A DNA stretch of 64,000 bases from JABDIP01 sp965250245 (lineage in GTDB: Bacteria; Pseudomonadota; Alphaproteobacteria; DSM-16000; Inquilinaceae). The stretch spans positions 2,046,001 to 2,110,000 of the forward strand of contig OZ252296.1 in the NCBI GenBank assembly GCA_965250245.1. The letters are read 5' to 3'. Positions 44,457 through 52,548 of the stretch are shown here, piece after piece; the stretch's first letter is position 1, and every line of letters starts with the position of its first letter. Below the pieces are notes generated by a model, which saw only the letters and a list, made by a program, of their open reading frames with translations, did not search any database and was not told the origin of the DNA. The position numbers were made by a program, and so were the translations under genes.

Positions 44457-45224
44457 GTGGGAACTATACTTAAGGTTGTCGACCTCACGAAGGACTTCGA
44501 CGGGCTTCGCGCCGTGGACGGCGTGTCCTTCGAGGTCGCCGAGGGAACCATCACCGGACTGATCGGCCCCAACGGCGCCGGCAAGACGACGACGTTCAAC
44601 CTGCTGGCCGGAGCGCTGGCGCCGTCGGGCGGGCACATCGCCTTCGACGGCCAGGACATCACCGATCTGGTCGACTACGAGGTGTTCCGCCGCGGACTGG
44701 TGCGCACCTTCCAGATCCCGCGCCCCTTCGCCGGCATGACCGTGCTGGAGAACCTGATGGCGGTTCCCCAGGACCAGCTCGGCGAACGCTTCTGGAATAA
44801 TTGGCTGCGCGGCGGCGCTGTGCGCGCGGAAGAGCGGCGCATCCGCGACCAGGCGATCGACATCCTCGACTTCCTCGGCCTCAGCCGGCTGGGCGAGTCG
44901 CCGGCGGGGGAGCTCTCCGGCGGCCAACTCAAGCTGCTGGAGCTCGGCCGGGCGCTGATGTCGGAGCCGAAGATGATCCTGCTGGACGAGCCGGGGGCGG
45001 GCATCAACCCGACCCTGCTTGGCGAGATCTTGGAGCGCATTGCCGCGCTGAACGAGCGCGGGATAACCTTCCTGATCATTGAGCACAACATGGACCTGGT
45101 CATGACCCTCTGCGAGCCGATCCTGGTCATGGCCGATGGCGGGCTGCTGACTGAAGGCACCGCCGACGCGGTCCAACAGGACCCCCGCGTGCTCGACGCC
45201 TTCCTCGGCGGCACCCCGGCGTGA
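44457..45224 (+). CDS. livG: LivG-type ABC transporter ATP-binding protein
   Basis: About 255 residues. Walker A GPNGAGKTT, RTFQIPRPFAGMTVLENLM, signature LSGGQLKLLELGRAL, Walker B MILLDEPGAGINP and H-loop IIEHNMDLV identify the LivG subunit. I place the start at the GTG at 44457 since GTILKVVDLTKDF fits the family start; a TTG at 44445 is possible. It is divergent from the substrate-binding gene. The next gene, livF, lies 172 bp away with a dispersed repeat between them. Confidence 0.92.
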   Translation: MGTILKVVDLTKDFDGLRAVDGVSFEVAEGTITGLIGPNGAGKTTTFNLLAGALAPSGGHIAFDGQDITDLVDYEVFRRGLVRTFQIPRPFAGMTVLENLMAVPQDQLGERFWNNWLRGGAVRAEERRIRDQAIDILDFLGLSRLGESPAGELSGGQLKLLELGRALMSEPKMILLDEPGAGINPTLLGEILERIAALNERGITFLIIEHNMDLVMTLCEPILVMADGGLLTEGTADAVQQDPRVLDAFLGGTPA

Positions 45225-45270
45225 TTGCGGTGCGCGCTTTGTCGCTCTTCCGCGCTTCCATTCCCATCTT

Positions 45271-45354
45271 CGTCATCGCGAGCCGAAGGCGTGGCGATCC
45301 ACTCTGTCGGCAAGCAGTGGATTGCCGCGTCGCTTCGCTCCTCGCAATGACGGG
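45271..45354. repeat. dispersed ~85-bp repeat, copy B
   Basis: Same family as 39475-39560: CGTCATCGCGAG at one end, CTCGCAATGACG at the other, with ATCCACT...AGTGGAT inside. It interrupts the livG-livF spacing, so both genes may still share one transcript running through the hairpin. Confidence 0.85.
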
Positions 45355-45396
45355 GAGGGATGAGTTGACCTGCGCCGACGAAGGCGGTTTTCGCGC

Positions 45397-46128
45397 ATGA
45401 CCGCCATCCTCGAAGTCCGCGACGTCGTCGCCGGCTATGCGCCGACCCTACCGATCCTGCAGGGCGTGTCGCTGGATGTGGCGGCGGGGGAGATCGTCAC
45501 GGTGCTCGGGCCGAACGGCGCGGGCAAGTCGACCCTGATCAAGGCGATCGTCGGTCTCGTGCCGATCAGCGCCGGCCGGGCGGTCTTCGCCGGCCGCGAC
45601 ATCACTGGCGCCCGCACCCACGAACTGGTGCGCCAGGGCCTGGCCTATGTGCCGCAGACCGAGAACGTCTTCGCCCGGCTGTCGGTGGAGGAGAACCTGG
45701 CCCTGGGCGCGGATTTCGAGCGCGACGCCATGGCCGAGCGACGGGCCAAGGTGCTGGACCTGTTCCCGGACCTTGCCCGGCTGGGCCAGCTCGCAGCCGG
45801 CAAGCTGTCCGGCGGGCAGCGGCAGATGGTGGCCGTCGGGCGGGCACTGATGTCCTCGCCGAAGCTGCTGATGCTCGACGAGCCCTCCGCCGGCCTGTCG
45901 CCCAAGCTGGCGCAGGTGGTGTTCGGCCAACTGCGCCGCATCCGCGACGCCGGCGTCACCATCCTGATCGTCGAGCAGAACGCCAAGGCGGCGCTGGGCA
46001 TCTCCGACCGCGGCTACGTGCTGGCGGAAGGCCGCGAGCGCATCCATGGCAGTGCTGCGGAACTGCTGGAGAGCCCGGAGATCGGCGCGCTCTATCTCGG
46101 CGCCAAGTCGCGGCTGGCCCGGGCATGA
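45397..46128 (+). CDS. livF: LivF-type ABC transporter ATP-binding protein
   Basis: 243 residues. Walker A GPNGAGKST, AYVPQTENVFARLSVEENL, signature LSGGQRQMVAVGRAL, Walker B LLMLDEPSAGLSP and LIVEQNAKAALGIS define the LivF subunit. Its stop overlaps the livH start by 4 bases (ATGA). It differs from the orphan LivF at 20.9 kb, so the two sets are independent. Confidence 0.92.
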   Translation: MTAILEVRDVVAGYAPTLPILQGVSLDVAAGEIVTVLGPNGAGKSTLIKAIVGLVPISAGRAVFAGRDITGARTHELVRQGLAYVPQTENVFARLSVEENLALGADFERDAMAERRAKVLDLFPDLARLGQLAAGKLSGGQRQMVAVGRALMSSPKLLMLDEPSAGLSPKLAQVVFGQLRRIRDAGVTILIVEQNAKAALGISDRGYVLAEGRERIHGSAAELLESPEIGALYLGAKSRLARA

Positions 46129-47021
46129 TCCAGTTCGTCGCCGACGGCATCGTCTTCGCCGCGATCATCTCGCTGGGCGCCATCGGCCTCAGCATGATCT
46201 ACAACATCCTGCGCTTCGCCAATTTCGCCCAGGGCGAGATCGTCGCCGCCGGGGCCTATTTCTCGCTTGCCGTGGTGACGCTGATCGGCGCCGGGGTCGG
46301 GGCGATCGGACCGCTCGCCTTCGGCTGGCCGCTGCTGGCCTCCATCGGCTTCGCCATCGTCGCGACCTGCGCGGTGGTGCTGGTGGTCGACTGGCTTCTG
46401 TTCCGCCGGCTGCGCGACAAGAACGCCTCGCGCATCACGCTGATCATGGCCGCCTTCGGCGTCTCGCTGATGGGCCGCAACATCATCACGCTCTTGGCCG
46501 GCGGCGACCCGATCAACTACGCCTTCTTCATCCCGCGCTCGGTGGAGATCCTGCCCGGGCTTCGCTTGGTGCCGGACGATCTGGCGATCATCGCCATCGC
46601 GATCGTCTCCGTTCTGGCGCTGCACCTGTTCCTGACCCGCACCACCATGGGCCGCTGGATGCGCGCCACCGCCGAGAACCCGACGTTGGCCCAGGTCAAC
46701 GGCATCGATACCCGCGTTGTGATCCGCTGGACCTGGATCGTCGGCACCGGGCTGGCCACCATCGCGGGCGCGCTGCAGGGCCACATCGTGGAACTGAGGC
46801 CCGAGATGGGCTTCAGCCTGCTGCTGCCGATGTTCGCAGCACTGATCCTGGGCGGTGTCGGCAATGTCTACGGCACGGTGCTGGGCGCAGTGTTCATCGG
46901 CGTGGTGCAGTCGCTGGCGGTGGCGGTCGGCCTGTCCGCCTATCGCGAGGCGGTGTCGTTCATGCTCATGCTGGCGGTGCTACTGGTCCGGCCGCAGGGG
47001 CTCTTGGGGGCGCGCGACTGA
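46125..47021 (+). CDS. livH: LivH-type ABC transporter permease
   Basis: 298 residues, about eight hydrophobic segments from the first residues on. GLSMIYNILRFANFAQGEIVAAGAYF is the typical LivH opening and NGIDTRVVIRWTWIVGTGLATIAGAL lies near the ATPase-contact loop. It forms the membrane pore with LivM. The last base of the stop is the first of the livM start (TGATG). Confidence 0.93.
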   Translation: MIQFVADGIVFAAIISLGAIGLSMIYNILRFANFAQGEIVAAGAYFSLAVVTLIGAGVGAIGPLAFGWPLLASIGFAIVATCAVVLVVDWLLFRRLRDKNASRITLIMAAFGVSLMGRNIITLLAGGDPINYAFFIPRSVEILPGLRLVPDDLAIIAIAIVSVLALHLFLTRTTMGRWMRATAENPTLAQVNGIDTRVVIRWTWIVGTGLATIAGALQGHIVELRPEMGFSLLLPMFAALILGGVGNVYGTVLGAVFIGVVQSLAVAVGLSAYREAVSFMLMLAVLLVRPQGLLGARD

Positions 47022-48001
47022 TGGACCCGCTCTCCGTGCTCTCCTTCGCGGTCTTCTTCCTGACCTTCGCGTCCTTCTTCTCGCTGGCCTCGCTCGGCCT
47101 CAATATGCAGTGGGGCTTCACCGGCCTGTTCAATGTGGGTGTCGTCGGGTTTTACGCGGTCGGCGCCTACACCTCGGCGATCGTCACCGGGCCGGCCTAT
47201 CCCGACACCCTGTTCGGCGGCTTCGGCCTGCCAGTGGCGTTCGGCTATGTCGCCGCCATCCTGATGTCCGCCGCCATCGCCTTCGTGGTCGGCTTCGTGA
47301 CCCTGCGCCTGCGCGAGGATTTCCTCGCCATCTCCACCTTCGGCATCGCCGTGTCGATCCAGCTCGTCACCCTGAACCTGCAATCGGTGACCCGCGGCCC
47401 CAACGGGCTCTACGCCCTGCCCAAGCCGCTCTCCGGCCTGTCGGAGTCCAATCTGGTCGACAATCTGCTCTACCTGCTGATCTGCGTCTTCTGCATCGGC
47501 CTGGTCTACTGGGCGTTCGAGCGCATGGTGCGCTCGCCCTGGGGCCGGGTGCTGCGGGCCATCCGGGAGGACGAGACGGCGGCGGCGTCGCTGGGCAAGA
47601 ACGTCTTCGCGGTGCGGCTGCAGGCTTTCGTGCTGGGCTGCGCCGTCATGGGGCTCGCCGGCGCGCTCTACGCCAATTTCGTCGGCTTCATCAGCCCGCA
47701 GGATTTCCTGCCGATCTTCACCTTCCAGGTCTACGTGATGCTGATCGTTGGCGGCAGCGGCAACAATCTCGGCGCCATCCTGGGCGGCCTCGTCGTCTGG
47801 GCGCTGTGGTCGGGCAGCGGCAGCCTGATCGCCGCGGTGCTGCCGCCCGACTGGCAAACCCAGGCGGCGGCGGTGCGCATCGTGCTGATCGGTCTGGTCC
47901 TGGTGTTGATGCTGCTCTACCGTCCGGCCGGCATCCTGCGCGAGCGCCACATCGTGTCGCGCGAGGCCCGGATGGTGGGGAACGGCGAGGGGGCCGACTG
48001 A
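47021..48001 (+). CDS. livM: LivM-type ABC transporter permease
   Basis: 326 residues, nine or ten hydrophobic segments. GLNMQWGFTGLFNVGVVGFYAVGAYTSAI is the family start; WGRVLRAIREDETAAASLGKNVFAVRLQAFVLG is the ATPase-contact loop. It partners LivH. A short charged tail follows the last membrane segment. The RidA gene begins 2 bp downstream. Confidence 0.93.
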   Translation: MDPLSVLSFAVFFLTFASFFSLASLGLNMQWGFTGLFNVGVVGFYAVGAYTSAIVTGPAYPDTLFGGFGLPVAFGYVAAILMSAAIAFVVGFVTLRLREDFLAISTFGIAVSIQLVTLNLQSVTRGPNGLYALPKPLSGLSESNLVDNLLYLLICVFCIGLVYWAFERMVRSPWGRVLRAIREDETAAASLGKNVFAVRLQAFVLGCAVMGLAGALYANFVGFISPQDFLPIFTFQVYVMLIVGGSGNNLGAILGGLVVWALWSGSGSLIAAVLPPDWQTQAAAVRIVLIGLVLVLMLLYRPAGILRERHIVSREARMVGNGEGAD

Positions 48002-48003
48002 CG

Positions 48004-48390
48004 ATGACCCGGCAGCGCATCTATTCCGATAGCCGCTTCGAGGAGCTGGCGGGCTATGCCCGCGCCGTCGTCGAGGGCGACTGGATTTTCGTCTCCGGCA
48101 CCTCCGGCCACGACCAGCCGACCGGCGCCATCTCCGACGACGTCGCCGACCAGACCCGCCAGTCCCTCAAGACCATCCGCACCGCCCTGGAAGAGGCCGG
48201 AGCGGCCCTGGAGGACATCGTCCGCATCCGCGTCTATGTCAGCGATCGCGCCCATATCGTGCCGGTCAGCGAGGTGCTGAAAGAGAGCTTCGATCACAGC
48301 CGCCCAACCAACACCACGGTGGTCTGCCAGTTGGCCGAAGACCCCATGAAGGTCGAGCTGGAGGTCACGGCCTTGCGCCGCCGCGACTAG
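48004..48390 (+). CDS. RidA/YjgF-family protein
   Basis: 128 residues. FVSGTSGHDQPTGAISDDVADQTRQSLKTIRTALEEAGAALEDIVRIRVYV is the RidA core. The catalytic Arg of true imine deaminases is replaced (PTNTTVV), so it belongs to a non-canonical Rid subfamily, like the RidA domain of the AKR fusion. Its position at the end of the liv operon suggests it handles a product of the imported compound. The trimeric cytoplasmic fold is inferred. Confidence 0.88.
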   Translation: MTRQRIYSDSRFEELAGYARAVVEGDWIFVSGTSGHDQPTGAISDDVADQTRQSLKTIRTALEEAGAALEDIVRIRVYVSDRAHIVPVSEVLKESFDHSRPTNTTVVCQLAEDPMKVELEVTALRRRD

Positions 48391-48507
48391 GCCGCTTTTT
48401 GCGAAACAACTGAAACCAATTTCCCCGCGCACGACATCGTCCGGCAGCGTTCGACCGCTAGCGTCCCACCACTGGATTGGCACGGAGTGCGGACGAGCGG
48501 GGCCGCC

Positions 48508-48681
48508 ATGGATACCTGGAAGAGACTGACCGAGACCGCCAGCGTCTGGCGCCGCCGCGCGGCAGCCCGCCGTAGGCTGCGGCGACACATCCTCGAGACG
48601 CTGTCCGCCGGACGCCATCGGCGGGACGTCCAGCCGCCCGCGCTGATCCGCGAAGCCGGCAAGCCGTTCTGGCAGGCCTGA
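48508..48681 (+). CDS. small DUF1127-like basic protein
   Basis: 57 residues. WRRRAAARRRLRRHILETLSAG...DVQPPALIREAGKPFW follows the DUF1127 (YjiS-like) pattern: a basic helix, then a D-V/I-x-x-x-x-(L/I)-x-x-E-A-x-x-PFW tail. The GLSRxDI core is altered to RHRRDV. Such Arg-rich small proteins affect RNA and phosphate/carbon metabolism in other alphaproteobacteria. Start at the ATG 48508. Confidence 0.6.
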   Translation: MDTWKRLTETASVWRRRAAARRRLRRHILETLSAGRHRRDVQPPALIREAGKPFWQA

Positions 48682-48704
48682 CGATCGCTGCGTGGAGAAA
48701 CGCG

Positions 48705-48899
48705 ATGCCCAGATTCATCATCGAGCGCAACAACCTGTCCGCCGCCGCCGCGGTGCGCCATCAAGGCGGCGGCGTGCGGCTGGTCCGCACCTTCCTGATG
48801 GGCGGCAAGATCTTCGACGTCTACATCGCCGACGACCGGGACACCTTCGACCGCCATCTGCGCCGCCCCGACTTCCTCAGCGTCTGCGCCAACGACTGA
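48705..48899 (+). CDS. small hypothetical protein
   Basis: 64 residues. GGAGA lies before the ATG and codon use fits the genome. FIIERNN at the start, then a short beta/alpha pattern with a FLMGGKIFDVYIADDRDTFDRHL segment. No family recognised. It follows the DUF1127-like gene by 23 bp and may be co-transcribed with it. Confidence 0.55.
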   Translation: MPRFIIERNNLSAAAAVRHQGGGVRLVRTFLMGGKIFDVYIADDRDTFDRHLRRPDFLSVCAND

Positions 48900-49021
48900 C
48901 CGGACGGCGCACAGGTCCGGATGTGTCCGGATCGGCATGATTCAGTTCGGTTTTCGAACAGTCGGCGCTCTACTCCTGGCTATGATCGGTCGAAACGCGA
49001 TCGGTCAGGGGAGGTGCCGGC

Positions 49022-49939
49022 ATGCCGCTTCAAATGAACCGCGAGGTCTTCATCACCTGTGCCGTGACCGGCTCGGGCGGCACCCAGGACCGCAGCCCGC
49101 ACGTGCCGCGCTCGCCGCAGCAGATCGCCGACAGCGCCATCGACGCGGCCAAGGCCGGCGCGGCGATCGTGCATTGCCATGTCCGCGACCCGGAGAGCGG
49201 GGCGCCCTCGCGCCGGCTCGACTACTACCGTGAGGTCACCGAGCGCATCCGCGCCGCCGATGTCGATGTGGTGCTGAACCTGACCGCCGGCATGGGCGGC
49301 GACATCGTCACCGGGGCACCGGACAACCCCTTGCCATTGTCGGAGGCGGGGACGGACCTGATCGGCGCCGATGAGCGCGTGGCCCATATCCGCGACTGCC
49401 TGCCGGAAATCTGCACGTTGGACTGCGGCACCATGAATTTCGCCGAGGCCGACTACGTGATGATGAACACGCCCGGCATGCTGCAGGCGATGGGCGGGAT
49501 GATGACGGCGCTGGGCGTAAAGCCGGAGATCGAGGCCTTCGACACCGGCCACCTCTGGTACGCCAAGCAGTTGGTGAAGGACGGCGTGCTGGAGGACCCC
49601 GCCCTGGTGCAGCTCTGCATGGGCGTGCCCTGGGGCGCGCCGGACGACCTGAACACCTTCCTGGCGATGGTCAACAACGTGCCGGAGGGTTGGACCTTCT
49701 CGGCCTTCTCGCTGGGCCGCAACCAGATGCCCTTCGTGGCGGCGGCGGTGCTGGCCGGCGGCAATGTCCGGGTCGGGCTGGAGGACAATCTGTTCCTGGA
49801 GAAGGGCGTGCTGGCCACCAACGCGCAGCTGGTCGAGAAGGCGGTGGGCATCATCGAGAGCCTCGGCGCCCGGGTGATTGGCCCGGCCGAGGTCCGCGAG
49901 CGGCTCGGCCTCCAGAAACGCGCCCCGGCGGCCGCCTGA
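49022..49939 (+). CDS. BKACE-family beta-keto acid cleavage enzyme, probable dehydrocarnitine cleavage
   Basis: 305 residues of zinc-dependent TIM barrel. IVHCHVRDPESG carries the His-x-His ligands; LNLTAGMGGD, LDCGTMNF and PEIEAFDTGH are family blocks. BKACE enzymes join acetyl-CoA to a beta-keto acid and release acetoacetate. The neighbouring carnitine dehydrogenase makes dehydrocarnitine, so the expected products are acetoacetate and glycine-betainyl-CoA. First gene of the operon; next starts 4 bp later. Confidence 0.9.
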   Translation: MPLQMNREVFITCAVTGSGGTQDRSPHVPRSPQQIADSAIDAAKAGAAIVHCHVRDPESGAPSRRLDYYREVTERIRAADVDVVLNLTAGMGGDIVTGAPDNPLPLSEAGTDLIGADERVAHIRDCLPEICTLDCGTMNFAEADYVMMNTPGMLQAMGGMMTALGVKPEIEAFDTGHLWYAKQLVKDGVLEDPALVQLCMGVPWGAPDDLNTFLAMVNNVPEGWTFSAFSLGRNQMPFVAAAVLAGGNVRVGLEDNLFLEKGVLATNAQLVEKAVGIIESLGARVIGPAEVRERLGLQKRAPAAA

Positions 49940-49943
49940 CGCC

Positions 49944-51377
49944 ATGGCGAAGACGGCTGCGATCCTCGGCGGCGGCGTCATCGGCGGCGGCTGGGCGGCG
50001 CGCTTCCTGCTGATGGGCTGGGATGTCCGCGTCTTCGACCCCGATCCCGAGGCCGAGCGGAAGATCGGCGCGGTGCTGGACAACGCCCGCCGGTCGATGC
50101 CGTCCCTCGCCGACGTCGCGATGCCGGCGGAGGGGACGCTCTCCTTCGTAGGTTCCGTGGCGGAGGCGGTCGCCGAGGCCGACTGGATCCAGGAGAGCGT
50201 GCCGGAGCGGCTCGCGCTCAAGCGCGATCTCTACACGGAGGTCCAGGCCCATTGCCGTGCCGATGCGATCGTCGGCTCCTCCACCTCGGGGTTCAAACCG
50301 TCGGAGTTGCAGGACAGCGCGGCCCGGCCCGGCCAGATCGTGGTCGCCCATCCCTTCAACCCGGTCTACCTGCTGCCGCTGGTGGAGCTGGTGCCGTCCG
50401 ACGCCACGCCGGCCGAGACGGCGGAGGCCGCAAAGGCGATCCTCACGACGATCGGCATGAAGCCGCTGCACATCGCCAAGGAGATCGACGCCCATGTGGC
50501 AGACCGGCTGCTGGAGGCCGTCTGGCGGGAGGCGCTGTGGCTGGTCAAGGACGGCATCGCGACGACCGAGGAGATCGACGACGCGATCCGTTACGGCTTC
50601 GGCCTGCGCTGGGCCCAGATGGGGCTGTTCGAGACCTACCGCATCGCCGGCGGCGAGGCCGGCATGGCGCATTTCATCGCCCAGTTCGGCCCGGCGCTGG
50701 CCTGGCCGTGGAGCCGGCTGACCGACGTGCCGGAGCTGACCGACGACCTAGTCCGAACGATCGCCGACCAGTCCGACGCGCAATCCGGCCGGCATTCGAT
50801 CCGCGAACTGGAGCGCATCCGCGACACCAACCTCGTGGCCATGATGCGGGCGTTGAAGGCCCAGGACTGGGGTGCGGGCGCCCTGCTGCGCGGGCAGGAC
50901 CGGCGCATGGCGCCGTCCGGCGAGATCGACATTGCCCGGCCGATCCGCACCGTCGACCGCACCGTGCCGCTCGACTGGACCGACTACAACGGCCACATGA
51001 ACGAGGGCCGCTACGGCCAGGTCTTCTCCGACGCGGCTGATGCGATGATGGTCATCATCGGGGCGGACCAGGACTACGTGGCCGGCGGCCAGAGCTATTT
51101 CACCGTCGACATCCGCATCCGGTTCCTCAACGAGGCCGTCGCCGGCGATGCGGTTGTCGTGACGACTCAGGTGCTGGAAGGGCGGGGCAAGAAGATGCGC
51201 CTCTTCCACCGCATGACCCACGCGGATGGCCGGCTGCTGGCGACCGGCGACCAGTTGCTGCTCCATGTGGATCTGACCGCCCGTCGCTCGTCGATACCGG
51301 GCGAGGCGGTGGCGGCGCGCCTGGCCGAGATTGCCGCCGCCCATTCCGCACTGCCTGATCCGAGGGAGGACGCGTGA
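49944..51377 (+). CDS. L-carnitine dehydrogenase-thioesterase fusion
   Basis: 477 residues. Residues ~1-320 are a 3-hydroxyacyl-CoA-dehydrogenase-like NAD enzyme: GGGVIGGGWAARFLLMGW, then ESVPERLALKRDLY, SSTSGFKPSELQ and HPFNPVYLLPLVELV with the catalytic His. Residues ~335-470 are a hot-dog thioesterase with LDWTDYNGHMNEGRYG. This fusion is known in carnitine-degrading proteobacteria: the first half oxidises carnitine to 3-dehydrocarnitine, the second hydrolyses betainyl-CoA to glycine betaine. It stands after BKACE, which works between the two steps. Confidence 0.9.
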   Translation: MAKTAAILGGGVIGGGWAARFLLMGWDVRVFDPDPEAERKIGAVLDNARRSMPSLADVAMPAEGTLSFVGSVAEAVAEADWIQESVPERLALKRDLYTEVQAHCRADAIVGSSTSGFKPSELQDSAARPGQIVVAHPFNPVYLLPLVELVPSDATPAETAEAAKAILTTIGMKPLHIAKEIDAHVADRLLEAVWREALWLVKDGIATTEEIDDAIRYGFGLRWAQMGLFETYRIAGGEAGMAHFIAQFGPALAWPWSRLTDVPELTDDLVRTIADQSDAQSGRHSIRELERIRDTNLVAMMRALKAQDWGAGALLRGQDRRMAPSGEIDIARPIRTVDRTVPLDWTDYNGHMNEGRYGQVFSDAADAMMVIIGADQDYVAGGQSYFTVDIRIRFLNEAVAGDAVVVTTQVLEGRGKKMRLFHRMTHADGRLLATGDQLLLHVDLTARRSSIPGEAVAARLAEIAAAHSALPDPREDA

Positions 51378-52537
51378 TGCCGTTCGGATTGACCGAAGAG
51401 CAGGAGATGATCGTCTCCACGGTGCGCAGCTTCGTGGAGAACGAGATCTATCCCCATGAGGAGCTGGTCGAGCGCACCGGTGCGGTCCCGGAGGAGATCG
51501 CCGAGGCGATCAAACGCAAGACCCTGGAGCTCGGCTTCTATGCCTGCAATTTCCCAGAGGAGGTGGGCGGCGCCGGGTTGAGCCATCTCGACTTCGCGCT
51601 GGTCGAGCGCGAGTTGGGCCGGGGCTCCATGGCGCTGACCCACTTCTTCGGCCGGCCGCAGAACATCCTGATGGCCTGCACCGGCGAGCAGCGCGAGCGC
51701 TACCTGCTGCCGGCGGTGCGCGGCGAGAAGATGGACGCCTTGGCGATGACCGAGCCCGGCGCCGGTTCCGACATCCGCGGCATGAAATGCTCCGCCGTCC
51801 GCGACGGCGGCGACTGGGTGCTCAACGGCACCAAGCATTTCATCTCCGGCGCCGAGCACGCCGATTTCCTGATCGTCTTCGTCGCCACCGGCGAGGACCA
51901 GACACCGAAGGGCCCGAAGAAGCGCATCACCACCTTCCTGGTCGATCGCGGCACGCCGGGCTTCACCATCCGCGACGGCTACGAATCCGTGTCCCATCGC
52001 GGCTACAAGAACATGATCCTGGAATTCGACGATTGCAGGCTGCCGGACGCGCAGGTGCTCGGTCCTGTCGATGGCGGCTTCGACGTGATGAACGAATGGC
52101 TCTACGCCACCCGCATCACCGTCGCCGCCATGAGCGTCGGCCGGGCCCGCCGGGCGTTCGATTATGCGCTCGACTACGCCGCCCAGCGGGAACAGTTCGG
52201 CCAGCCGATCGGCAAGTTCCAGGGCATCGGCTTCCAGATCGCCGACATGATCACCGAGATCGATGCGGCGGATTACCTGACCCTGGCCGCCGCCGACCGG
52301 CTCGATCGGGGCCTGCCGGCCAACCGCGAGATCGCCAGCGCCAAGCTCTACGCCTCGGAGATGCTGGCCCGGGTCACCGACGCGGCGATCCAGATCCATG
52401 GCGGCATGGGCCTGATGTCCGACTATCCGGTCGAGCGCTTCTGGCGCGACGCCCGGGTCGAGCGGATCTGGGACGGCACCTCGGAGATCCAGCGCCACAT
52501 CATCAGCCGCGAGCTGCTGCGGCCGCTGGGCGCCTGA
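51377..52537 (+). CDS. acyl-CoA dehydrogenase, probably for gamma-butyrobetainyl-CoA
   Basis: 386 residues. AMTEPGAGSDIRGMKCSAV, RGYKNMILEFDDCRLPDAQVLG, AAQREQFGQPIGKFQGIGFQIADM and IQIHGGMGLMSDYPVERFWRDARVERIWDGTSEIQRHIISREL are acyl-CoA dehydrogenase blocks. It uses FAD. With CaiD in the same operon it most likely oxidises gamma-butyrobetainyl-CoA to crotonobetainyl-CoA (CaiA-like). The start ATG overlaps the stop of the fusion gene by one base; a GTG lies 3 bases upstream. Confidence 0.87.
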   Translation: MPFGLTEEQEMIVSTVRSFVENEIYPHEELVERTGAVPEEIAEAIKRKTLELGFYACNFPEEVGGAGLSHLDFALVERELGRGSMALTHFFGRPQNILMACTGEQRERYLLPAVRGEKMDALAMTEPGAGSDIRGMKCSAVRDGGDWVLNGTKHFISGAEHADFLIVFVATGEDQTPKGPKKRITTFLVDRGTPGFTIRDGYESVSHRGYKNMILEFDDCRLPDAQVLGPVDGGFDVMNEWLYATRITVAAMSVGRARRAFDYALDYAAQREQFGQPIGKFQGIGFQIADMITEIDAADYLTLAAADRLDRGLPANREIASAKLYASEMLARVTDAAIQIHGGMGLMSDYPVERFWRDARVERIWDGTSEIQRHIISRELLRPLGA

Positions 52538-52548
52538 CCGGCCCCGCC

